NCBI GenBank assembly: GCA_027016915.1
Contig: JALURJ010000127.1
Location: 1 to 13,643 of the forward strand
DNA length: 13,643 nt
DNA from: Desulfurococcales archaeon
GTDB taxonomy: Archaea; Thermoproteota; Thermoprotei_A; Sulfolobales; WAQK01
Reading direction: 5' to 3'
Program-made: the position numbers and the translations under genes
The notes under the pieces: generated by a model
Told to the model about the DNA's origin: nothing
Databases searched by the model: none
The model's input: only the letters and a program-made list of their open reading frames with translations
Part shown: positions 5,837-12,285 of the stretch, one piece after another
Layout of the letters: every line of letters begins with the position of its first letter
Position numbering within the stretch: position 1 is the stretch's first letter

Positions 5837-6547
5837 ATGTCCACATCCAAACTAATGGATATCACCAGGACGAGGCCTTCAACCGACATCATTATGCCGG
5901 TCTGGCTGCCCTTCATAGGCTATCTGATCGCCATAATAGGGGTTCTAACCACGGTTGCAGGAATGGCTATGAGAAGAGACATGGCTTCAGCCGCCGTTGG
6001 CGGCTTCGGTACGCTTCTCATAGTTGTAGGGGCCATAATTAACGTGTATGTTATTTATAAATGGATTGACCGGAGAAACAAGCACTTCCGCCGCAGCCAC
6101 GAGTTCTTCAGGGAGATCGAGAGAATATTGGCTAAGATGGGGTCGTCTCGGGCTGAGAGAATTTCCTCCATCTTGAGGGAAATGGAGCTGGAGGAGCAGC
6201 ATAAGAGTCCGGCGGTATGGGTAATTTTATCACTACTGGTACCGCTTGTGATCCTGTATGTGTTCTACTTCCTCACGAGGGACTTTTACCAGCACTCTGT
6301 GAGGGAGGCCCACCTTGTGGAGGAAGCTGAGAAGGGTCTAGAAGAGCTGGGATCCCCCTTGCCTAGCAGAAAATACAGGCCTTTGCCGGAGAGGAACGCG
6401 GTTATCTATGCTGTACTAACGTTGCTCACAGGGATCTTCGGGGTCTACTGGGTCTATGTGCTCACAAAGGACCCAAACGAGCATTTTAGAGAGCATGCAC
6501 TGTACGAGGACGAGCTTGTAGCTTCGCTGGAAAAAACGCTGGCCTAG
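5837..6547 (+). CDS. Multi-pass membrane protein with three internal membrane-exit repeats
   Basis: This 236-residue protein of unknown function has four hydrophobic helices at about 22-44, 53-77, 126-147 and 188-210. After helices 2, 3 and 4 comes the same 29-residue pattern without gaps, starting at residues 70, 140 and 203. Tyr is at positions +1 and +4 of each copy, Lys/Arg/Asp follow, and an invariant His at +13 (H83, H153, H216) is succeeded by a charged amphipathic helix. The third copy, GVYWVYVLTKDPNEHF, resembles the 'YWxYxLT' segment of small DUF4234-type membrane domains, which is the nearest family I can suggest. The His residues would sit just outside the membrane. The ATG at 5837 is preferred to GTG 5825 because GGTGG lies 8 bases before it. 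The gene stands alone with its own TATA box. Function cannot be inferred from context. Confidence 0.78.
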   Translation: MSTSKLMDITRTRPSTDIIMPVWLPFIGYLIAIIGVLTTVAGMAMRRDMASAAVGGFGTLLIVVGAIINVYVIYKWIDRRNKHFRRSHEFFREIERILAKMGSSRAERISSILREMELEEQHKSPAVWVILSLLVPLVILYVFYFLTRDFYQHSVREAHLVEEAEKGLEELGSPLPSRKYRPLPERNAVIYAVLTLLTGIFGVYWVYVLTKDPNEHFREHALYEDELVASLEKTLA

Positions 6548-6567
6548 ACCTTTCACCGCTGAGCCAA

Positions 6568-6577
6568 ATTTTTATTT
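6568..6577 (+). promoter_or_regulatory. AT-rich promoter element for the 73-residue protein
   Basis: ATTTTTATTT within CCAAATTTTTATTTCC lies 31-40 bases before the ATG at 6608. A start near 6597 gives a leader just long enough to contain GGTGG. The same T run could also terminate the preceding transcript. Confidence 0.38.
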
Positions 6578-6607
6578 CCCACTCATTCATACACGCACGG
6601 TGGGATT

Positions 6608-6829
6608 ATGGCCAATACGAGGAGATACAAGGTCTACAGGGAGGTACTGGCTAAACTAGGTTTAGAGCAGCTCGACGTCTACAGGTATCCTAAAAGCGGC
6701 GGTGCCCGCGAGGTGATCAGAGCTCGCGATAGTTCCGGGAAGCTGGTGTTAATCAAGTTGCCAAGGTTCAGGGAGGAGATGACTCCCGAGGAGTTTGAGG
6801 AGTTCGTTAAGAAGCATGTTTCAGGGTAG
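6608..6829 (+). CDS. Small basic protein of unknown function
   Basis: This is a 73-residue soluble protein with no family I recognise. It opens with a basic helix (TRRYKVYREVLAKLG), followed by a probable beta hairpin with many Arg residues (about 22-52), and ends in an acidic helix (TPEEFEEFVKKH). This compact alpha-beta-beta-alpha layout and its lysine/arginine content could fit a nucleic-acid or ribosome-associated factor, but that is a guess. The ATG is supported by GGTGG 4 bases upstream and a TATA-like element before it. Codon use is like the neighbours. A perfect 6-bp hairpin follows 13 bases after the stop. It is a single-gene unit. Confidence 0.75.
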   Translation: MANTRRYKVYREVLAKLGLEQLDVYRYPKSGGAREVIRARDSSGKLVLIKLPRFREEMTPEEFEEFVKKHVSG

Positions 6830-6842
6830 AACGTTGCTGTAG

Positions 6843-6859
6843 CTAGCCAGCGAGGCTAG
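6843..6859 (+). terminator. Short hairpin between transcripts
   Basis: CTAGCC-AGCGA-GGCTAG is a perfect 6-bp stem with a 5-base loop, 13 bases after the stop of the small basic protein. AT-rich DNA follows. It could help end or stabilise that transcript. It might instead be an operator for the next gene, since it lies just upstream of its TATA box. Confidence 0.35.
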
Positions 6860-6870
6860 ATGCGTAAACA

Positions 6871-6881
6871 ATATTTTAAAC
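6871..6881 (+). promoter_or_regulatory. TATA box for the flippase-glycosyltransferase-deacetylase operon
   Basis: ATATTTTAAAC, preceded by a GTAAACA purine-rich stretch, predicts transcription from about 6902, some 12 bases before the ATG at 6914. No other promoter is visible before the three overlapping genes. Confidence 0.48.
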
Positions 6882-6913
6882 CATATTCGGGGCAATAACC
6901 TGTTGATACGGTT

Positions 6914-7822
6914 ATGTTGGACCTCGACGTGGGCCGCGTCCTCGGGGAGATACGGGAGGCCTTCAGGGTGGTCCTCTCCGCTAATCTAATGCTGGTTCTC
7001 GCAGCCTTCACTCTATATTACTCGTCCGTCTTCGTCTACGCCTTGAGGTGGAAAGTCGTCCTCGGCAGCATGGGTTACAACGCTCCAATAAGAGTTCTTG
7101 CAGCCGGGTTTCTGGGCGCGGTCTTCGTGAACAACATAACACCAACCAGCAGGGCTGGCGGCGAGCTGGTGAGGGTGGCTTATCTCTCATACAAGGCTGA
7201 GGTACCTGCAGTCCCGGCGTTTAACAGCATAGTGTACGAGAGAATAGTCGAGTCCATACCTGTCATAGCGTTGGCCATAGTAGCCGTGCTTTACGGGCTC
7301 TATGTGGGGACGTGGAATCCATGGCTCACCGGCTCGGTGGCGGCCCTTATACTGCTGGTCATCGTTTTCTTCCGGTTCTGGGACACCCTGGTAGAGTTTG
7401 CCGTCCGAAAACTCGGCCTGGGCTTCAACCTCGACTCAAACATGAGGATCTCAGGCCTCTTCTCGAATAGAAGGCTTTTCGCCGTCTCCCTCACGCTTAG
7501 CAGCATTGTCTGGATACTTGACGTAATTAGGCTCTACCTGGTGGCGCTGGCGTTGGGCTGGGAGGCCCCCATAATGAGGTTCACCGTTGTGGCTGTCATA
7601 TATCTTGTCCTAGGAATATTCGGCTTCACGCCCGGGGGGCTTGGCATAGTGGAGGGCGGCCTCTCCGCAACCTTGGCAGCCATGGGGGCGCCGCTTAAAA
7701 CGGCTATAGGCATAACAGTTGTTGAGAGGCTCATCTCATATGCGTCAAGCACGCTGATCGGCTTCCTCGTTATAACCCTTACAGGAGGAAGAGAGGCTTG
7801 GAAACGCTTAAGATCGCACTAG
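6914..7822 (+). CDS. Flippase-like integral membrane protein (LPG synthase TM / AglD-C-terminal / UPF0104 family)
   Basis: This 302-residue polytopic protein has roughly seven hydrophobic segments (about 22-44, 60-76, 113-132, 139-153, 187-212, 222-240, 263-290). It matches the lysylphosphatidylglycerol synthase TM-region family. Hallmarks are NNITPTSRAGGE (73-84), then VYERIVES, and near the end FTPGGLGIVEGG (238-249) with an ER pair at 271-272. Members occur alone in archaea beside glycosyltransferases, and are thought to help move or modify polyprenyl- or phospholipid-linked sugars; biochemical proof is limited. The ATG has only a weak ribosome site, which fits a nearly leaderless mRNA. 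Its last 25 bases overlap the next gene, which carries its ribosome site (AGGAGG) inside this one, so the two are translationally linked. There is no N-terminal glycosyltransferase domain as in full AglD; the GT is a separate downstream gene. Confidence 0.88.
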   Translation: MLDLDVGRVLGEIREAFRVVLSANLMLVLAAFTLYYSSVFVYALRWKVVLGSMGYNAPIRVLAAGFLGAVFVNNITPTSRAGGELVRVAYLSYKAEVPAVPAFNSIVYERIVESIPVIALAIVAVLYGLYVGTWNPWLTGSVAALILLVIVFFRFWDTLVEFAVRKLGLGFNLDSNMRISGLFSNRRLFAVSLTLSSIVWILDVIRLYLVALALGWEAPIMRFTVVAVIYLVLGIFGFTPGGLGIVEGGLSATLAAMGAPLKTAIGITVVERLISYASSTLIGFLVITLTGGREAWKRLRSH

Positions 7823-9021
7823 CCTCAGACTGGTTCCACCCCAAGGTGGGTGGTATAGAGACCCACATCCACGAGCTTGCCCTGAAGCTCCGGGAAAAGG
7901 GGCACGAGCCCCACGTGATCACGCATGATTATAGGGTGCTTTCACCCTACAACGACTCCTTCCCCTACCCGGTCCACCGCTTCTCAGCCTTCGTGTACTT
8001 CAAGGAGAGCCATATAAGCCTGGGCCCAAACCTGCTGTGGAAGGCCAACGAACTGTACAAGAGCGTAGGGTTCGACATAACCCATGTCCATAGCATCTAC
8101 TCGCCGCTATCCATAGCGATAGCCAACCTCTCTAGAGGTATACGCGGCGTCCCTGTGGCTGCCACGAACCACTCGTTTTTCGGCAACCCCCGTCTCGGCT
8201 TCCTAATACTTAGACTCATACGTTACTATACCAGCAGGATAGACGTCTTTATAGCCGTCAGCAGCCCTGTGGCCGAGGATACGCGGCGGGTGCTTGGGAG
8301 AAGCCTTAGGGGCAGGCCCGTATACACCATACCTAACGCCGTTGATCCCGGCTTCTGGAGGCCGCCCAGCTGGGAAGAGAGAGTGCAGGCTAGGAGGGAA
8401 CTGGGCCTAGATGAGAGCGGCGTGGCTGTAGCCGTTGTTGGGAGGCTCACCGAGCGGAAAGGAGTTCACATGGTCCCCGGAATCCTTAGGAGGGCGCGAC
8501 GCCTGGCTGGCGGCGACAGACTATTCCTCGTAATAGCAGGTGACGGGCCACTGAAATCCAAGATCATGGAGGAGATCACGATGAACGGGCTTGACGGCTC
8601 GTCCAAACTCCTAGGATTCATGCCACGTTCCAGGCTGAGAATGGTGTACTGGGCGGCCGACGCACTCCTCATACCCGGGCCCTTAGAGGCTTTGCCCATA
8701 ACATCGCTCGAGGCCATGTCTTGCGGGCTTCCAGTAATAGCTTGGAGAGGGAGCGGGCTCACGGATGTTATTGTTAACGGCGAGACGGGCTTCCTTGTAC
8801 ATGGGCCCGGAGAGTTCGCTGAGAAGCTAGCCTTGCTGGCCAGCGACGAGGAGCTGCGGTTCAGGCTCGGCGAGAATGCTAGGAGGAGGGTTCTAAACGA
8901 GTTTTCCTGGGACAGGGTTCTGGGCAAGATACTTAGCGTCTACCGCGAAGCCATGGAGAGGGCTGATGGCGAGGACAAGAGATACCTGCTGTACAAGCTC
9001 TGGAGGAGGGTTAAGGGGTGA
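7798..9021 (+). CDS. GT4-family glycosyltransferase (GT-B fold, PigA/phosphatidylinositol-GlcNAc-transferase-like)
   Basis: This 407-residue retaining glycosyltransferase has two Rossmann halves. The N-terminal acceptor domain starts with SDWFHPKVGGIETHIHELA, the G-G-I-E-x-H pattern seen in PigA-like GT4 enzymes. The linker contains NAVDPGFW. The C-terminal nucleotide-sugar domain has VVGRLTERKGVH, IAGDGPLKSK and the catalytic E-x7-E pair E297/E305 in EALPITSLEAMSCGLPV, followed by G-S-G-L-T-D-V. Donor and acceptor cannot be read from sequence; a lipid acceptor is inferred from similarity to PigA and the adjacent flippase. No membrane helix is seen, so it probably works at the inner face. The start is TTG, 9 bases after AGGAGG, giving a 25-base overlap with the flippase gene. 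The stop overlaps the next start by 4 bases (GTGA). Length is typical for the family. Confidence 0.93.
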   Translation: METLKIALASDWFHPKVGGIETHIHELALKLREKGHEPHVITHDYRVLSPYNDSFPYPVHRFSAFVYFKESHISLGPNLLWKANELYKSVGFDITHVHSIYSPLSIAIANLSRGIRGVPVAATNHSFFGNPRLGFLILRLIRYYTSRIDVFIAVSSPVAEDTRRVLGRSLRGRPVYTIPNAVDPGFWRPPSWEERVQARRELGLDESGVAVAVVGRLTERKGVHMVPGILRRARRLAGGDRLFLVIAGDGPLKSKIMEEITMNGLDGSSKLLGFMPRSRLRMVYWAADALLIPGPLEALPITSLEAMSCGLPVIAWRGSGLTDVIVNGETGFLVHGPGEFAEKLALLASDEELRFRLGENARRRVLNEFSWDRVLGKILSVYREAMERADGEDKRYLLYKLWRRVKG

Positions 9022-9767
9022 GATTAGCCGCGGTAACCTTTGATGTCGAACACGACTGCCCCCCATACCTGAATACCTACCATGGCGTTGAGAAGGGCCT
9101 TCCCCGCATCCTAGACCTGCTGGCGGAGAAGCGTGTCAGGGCGGTGTTCTACTTCACGGCAGACGTGGCTAAGCGCTACCCATCACTGGTTAGGAGGGTT
9201 GTGGACGAGGGCCACGAGCTGGGTTCCCACGGCTATATGCACGAGAGACTCGACAAGCTCCCCCCATCGGACGCTATCCGCGCTATAGTCAAGTCCGCCC
9301 AGGCGTTGTCCAGGTACGTTGAAACACTCCACTCCTTCCGTGCTCCTAACCTACAGTTACCATCATATCTGCTCCCAGCGGTGCATAGGGCTGGGTTTGA
9401 CGTCGACTCTTCGTTGGCAGCGTATAAGCCTCCCTTCCAGTCTAGGCCATGTATACACAACGCGCTGCTAAGGGTGCCTGTATCCGTAACGTCGTCCGTA
9501 CTAAGGCTCCCCTGGCATCTGCAAAGACCTATACATGCCAGGCTTCCCAGCCCGGCCGTCTACTTCTCCCACCCCTGGGAATTCGTGGACATGCGGGGAA
9601 GGCTGCTGCGGCCTGACTGTGTTTTCAACACTGGTGAGAGAGCACTGGAGCTTCTCGCCCGCCTGGTGGAGCACTTGAAGAGGGGTGGCTGGAGGATTGC
9701 TACGATGGAGGAGTTGCGGGGGATTTTAAGCCCACAATCCAGATGTATGGACAAGTATTCCATTTAA
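9018..9767 (+). CDS. Polysaccharide deacetylase (NodB homology domain, carbohydrate esterase 4)
   Basis: This is a compact 249-residue NodB-domain enzyme. All motifs are present: TFDVEHD with D9 (catalytic base) and D13 (metal); H71-x3-H75 in SHGYMHERLD, the metal histidines; R108-A-P in FRAPN; DVDSSL at 128-133; and the late histidine H185 in FSHPWEF. It should remove an N-acetyl group from a sugar such as GlcNAc with a divalent metal. There is no signal peptide, so it likely acts in the cytoplasm on a precursor. A GlcNAc-transferase-like GT4 followed by a deacetylase mirrors the first two steps of GPI anchor synthesis (PigA, PigL), though PigL belongs to another family. The GTG start overlaps the upstream TGA by 4 bases and follows GGAGGG by 7 bases. 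It ends the operon. Confidence 0.92.
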   Translation: MRLAAVTFDVEHDCPPYLNTYHGVEKGLPRILDLLAEKRVRAVFYFTADVAKRYPSLVRRVVDEGHELGSHGYMHERLDKLPPSDAIRAIVKSAQALSRYVETLHSFRAPNLQLPSYLLPAVHRAGFDVDSSLAAYKPPFQSRPCIHNALLRVPVSVTSSVLRLPWHLQRPIHARLPSPAVYFSHPWEFVDMRGRLLRPDCVFNTGERALELLARLVEHLKRGGWRIATMEELRGILSPQSRCMDKYSI

Positions 9768-9800
9768 CTATAATGGATTTAATATATATTCTCAACGTTT

Positions 9801-9821
9801 GACCATATCTATCAATTGGTC
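9801..9821. promoter_or_regulatory. Interrupted palindrome upstream of the gdhA promoter
   Basis: GACCA and TGGTC arms (9801-9805, 9817-9821) separated by 11 AT-rich bases lie just before the BRE/TATA of gdhA. Spacing of one helical turn suits a dimeric regulator such as an Lrp-type protein. Arms are short, so chance is possible. Confidence 0.28.
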
Positions 9822-9824
9822 GGG

Positions 9825-9836
9825 AAAGTATTTAAA
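9825..9836 (+). promoter_or_regulatory. BRE/TATA promoter of glutamate dehydrogenase
   Basis: AAAGTATTTAAA is close to the archaeal BRE plus TATA consensus. The transcript would begin near 9857, after the ATG at 9836 and before GGAGGAG at 9861-9867. This fixes the TTG at 9875 as the likely start. Confidence 0.58.
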
Positions 9837-9874
9837 TGATCAATAATATATTTTCGCTTCGGAGGAGAAGTAGA

Positions 9875-11131
9875 TTGTCCCAACCCGTCTACGACCCCTA
9901 CGAGGAGGCCAAAAAGCAGCTCCGCAAAGCAATAGACCTTCTCGGATACAGCGATGAGATATACGAGATCCTCGCGGTTCCCGACAGAGTGCTGCAGGTC
10001 AAGGTCCCCGTCAAGATGGACGACGGCACCACCAAGGTCTTCATAGGCTGGAGGAGCCAGCACAACAACGCCCTCGGCCCCTACAAGGGTGGGGTCAGGT
10101 ACCACCCCAACGTGACTAAGAACGAGGTCATAGCCCTCAGCATGTGGATGACTTGGAAGAACTCCCTTGCAGGCCTACCCTACGGCGGGGGGAAGGGCGG
10201 CATAAAGGTTGACCCCAGGAAGCTTAGCAAGCGGGAGCTCGAGCAGCTCTCCAGAAACTTCTTCCACGCCATATCCGAGATCGTGGGCATAGACAAGGAT
10301 ATCCCTGCCCCTGACGTTTACACCGACCCCCAGACCATGGCCTGGTACATGGACGAGTACAGCAAATACGTGGGCTACCAGGCATTCGGCGTTGTGACCG
10401 GCAAGCCCCTGATCCTGGGAGGCCTCTATACTAGGGTCATCAGCACTGGACTGGGCACAGCCCTCACAGCCAAGCTGGCCGCCGAGAAGGTTTGGGGCAC
10501 CGTTGAGAACAAGACCGTGGCCATACAGGGCTACGGCAACGTCGGCTACTATGCGGCCAAGTTCCTCCATGAGTGGGGCGCCAAGATCGTAGCCGTCAGC
10601 GACAGCAAGGGCGGCATCTACAAGCCCGAGGGCCTGGACCCCGAAGACGTTATGAGGGTGAAGAGGGAGACAGGCAGCGTGATCAACTATCCAGGCGTCC
10701 AGAGGATCAGCAACGAGGAGATCCTAGAGCTGGAGGTAGACATACTGGTCCCCGCGGCGCTCGAGAACGTGATAACGGAGAAGAACGTTGAAAGGGTCAA
10801 GGCCAAGGTTATAAGCGAGGGGGCCAACGGGCCCACCACTCCAGAGGCCGACGAGGTTCTAGCCAGGAAGGAGGTCATCGTCGTGCCCGACATCCTGGCC
10901 AACGCTGGCGGCGTCATCATGAGCCACATCGAGTGGGTCAACAACAGGATGGGCGGCTGGATTACCGAGGAGGAGGCCAAGAATAAGCTAATTGAGAAGA
11001 TGACCAACAACTTCAACGCTGTCTGGGACTTCTGGAACAAGATAGGCCGCGACAAGCCCATGAGGGATGCAGCCTACGGGCTCGCCGTTAAACGCGTCGT
11101 CGAGGCCATGAAGCTGCGCGGCTGGATATAA
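9875..11131 (+). CDS. gdhA: Glutamate dehydrogenase, hexameric NAD(P)-dependent
   Basis: This 418-residue cytoplasmic enzyme interconverts glutamate and 2-oxoglutarate plus ammonia. The substrate domain has the glycine-rich PYGGGKGG (102-109) with catalytic K107, and D147 in IPAPDVYTDP. The cofactor domain has QGYGNVG (218-224), then VAVSDSKGGIY, SEGANGPTTPEAD and VPDILANAGGV, all family hallmarks. Cofactor preference is not certain from sequence. Archaeal hyperthermophile homologues are 415-425 residues, matching this start. A longer frame begins at 9836, but the TTG at 9875 is chosen because GGAGGAG lies 7 bases upstream and the promoter lies over the earlier ATG. It is monocistronic with a strong promoter, consistent with an abundant protein. 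It feeds 2-oxoglutarate into the citric acid cycle, whose later enzymes are encoded in the same window. Confidence 0.96.
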   Translation: MSQPVYDPYEEAKKQLRKAIDLLGYSDEIYEILAVPDRVLQVKVPVKMDDGTTKVFIGWRSQHNNALGPYKGGVRYHPNVTKNEVIALSMWMTWKNSLAGLPYGGGKGGIKVDPRKLSKRELEQLSRNFFHAISEIVGIDKDIPAPDVYTDPQTMAWYMDEYSKYVGYQAFGVVTGKPLILGGLYTRVISTGLGTALTAKLAAEKVWGTVENKTVAIQGYGNVGYYAAKFLHEWGAKIVAVSDSKGGIYKPEGLDPEDVMRVKRETGSVINYPGVQRISNEEILELEVDILVPAALENVITEKNVERVKAKVISEGANGPTTPEADEVLARKEVIVVPDILANAGGVIMSHIEWVNNRMGGWITEEEAKNKLIEKMTNNFNAVWDFWNKIGRDKPMRDAAYGLAVKRVVEAMKLRGWI

Positions 11132-11150
11132 TCTTTAGCACCACCTCAGG

Positions 11151-11160
11151 ATTTTCTTTC
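11151..11160 (+). terminator. Possible T-rich terminator after gdhA
   Basis: ATTTTCTTTC lies 20 bases after the gdhA stop, between this gene and the convergent cytochrome b gene. It is a pyrimidine-rich tract of the simple archaeal type, without a hairpin. Confidence 0.35.
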
Positions 11161-11227
11161 CTCCCCCTTCAATAGTATTTGTGAGGCTAGTATCAGGAAA
11201 AAATAGTGGTTAGCTGATTGAGACCTG

Positions 11228-12268
11228 TTATCTCGACCCCGTATCGCCCTCCTTCAAGAGTGCAGTTCTAAGGGAAGGGCCGCCGGGCAATGATATCTTT
11301 CCTGCAAGCTGCTCAGCCCAGAGAGGGTGCTCTTCCCTGATTCTTCTCAGCGGCATTTTTCCATGGATGAATGTTGGGTCCATGGGGAATACTGTGGGCC
11401 TGAAGTGCGTATAGGCTATATGCACCATCAGTATGAATGATATGGCCAGTATGGCTTCCTTAAAGTGCATCACCCACAGGATGCCGTCCAACACACTGGG
11501 ACCATATATGGCCATAATTATGCCAGGTATGCCGAGTACAGCTATCCCCCAGTAGACACCCCAGTACTCAAACAACTGCTCAGGATCGTACTTGCCGTAG
11601 GGCTCTGCCTTGATCCTGGGCGAGATTGATCGTAGGAGGGGCTTCACGAAGGCCTTCAGGAACCTGAAACTGTAGATTTCAAGCATTGGGTATCTCTCCC
11701 TGAGGCTCTCACCACTAGCTTTGGCTAGTATAGCCTCCACGGCATACTGGGCAAAATGCAGTATTACTAGCACGCCCATGGCTATGCCTGAGTATACGTG
11801 TACCGCTATCAGAGTTGGCCTGGTAGCCAAGACTTCGAAATGTGCTGCAAGCCCCGTAGCGGCGCATAGTATGAAGGTCACTATGAGCCATAGGTGCTGA
11901 ATTCGTGGCCAGAGCCCTAACCTATTCACCCACACATCGCCTGCCGACTCCTTACTGCTATAATATCTTCTCCACTTCCCGGCCTCCTTGGCCTCTAACG
12001 CTAAATGCCCAAGCACCCACCAGCTCCCCAATATGGCTACTACGACTATTAGCAGGTCGAATCCTAGGGATATGAGGTCCCTCCACCACGCAGTGCTGCT
12101 TATGTTTATGTTGGACAGGATGTCGTTCAGAGCCTTACTTCCTCCCGACAACAGCGTGTCTATCGCAAAATAGTATACTAAGGCCCAACCTAGTGTCAAT
12201 ACTATAGCCGTGGCAATGAGGCTACCTATAAAGCGCGGTATCCATGAATTCTCGGTCACCACCGCCAC
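11228..12268 (-). CDS. Membrane b-type cytochrome (cytochrome b561 / FdnI-HyaC-like), partner of split-Soret cytochrome c
   Basis: This 346-residue polytopic protein has six hydrophobic helices at about 13-35, 64-88, 125-145, 153-177, 234-256 and 262-286. The last four resemble the di-haem cytochrome b subunits of formate dehydrogenases, hydrogenases and thiosulfate reductases. Candidate haem ligands are H125, H157, H171, H268, H283 and H288; the last two lie in VHIAYTHFRPTVFP, followed by a conserved-looking FIHGKMPL. It probably exchanges electrons between the quinone pool and the exported cytochrome c encoded just upstream. The gene starts 17 bases after that gene's stop. The start is uncertain: GTG codons occur at 12268, 12262 and 12259, and GGGGGTGG overlaps the first and precedes the third by 5 bases, so translation may begin three codons later. 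A two-helix N-terminal extension and a soluble C-terminal tail (about 300-346) go beyond the core domain. Confidence 0.82.
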   Translation of the reverse strand: MAVVTENSWIPRFIGSLIATAIVLTLGWALVYYFAIDTLLSGGSKALNDILSNINISSTAWWRDLISLGFDLLIVVVAILGSWWVLGHLALEAKEAGKWRRYYSSKESAGDVWVNRLGLWPRIQHLWLIVTFILCAATGLAAHFEVLATRPTLIAVHVYSGIAMGVLVILHFAQYAVEAILAKASGESLRERYPMLEIYSFRFLKAFVKPLLRSISPRIKAEPYGKYDPEQLFEYWGVYWGIAVLGIPGIIMAIYGPSVLDGILWVMHFKEAILAISFILMVHIAYTHFRPTVFPMDPTFIHGKMPLRRIREEHPLWAEQLAGKISLPGGPSLRTALLKEGDTGSR

Positions 12269-12285
12269 CCCCAGTAGGTTTTGCC

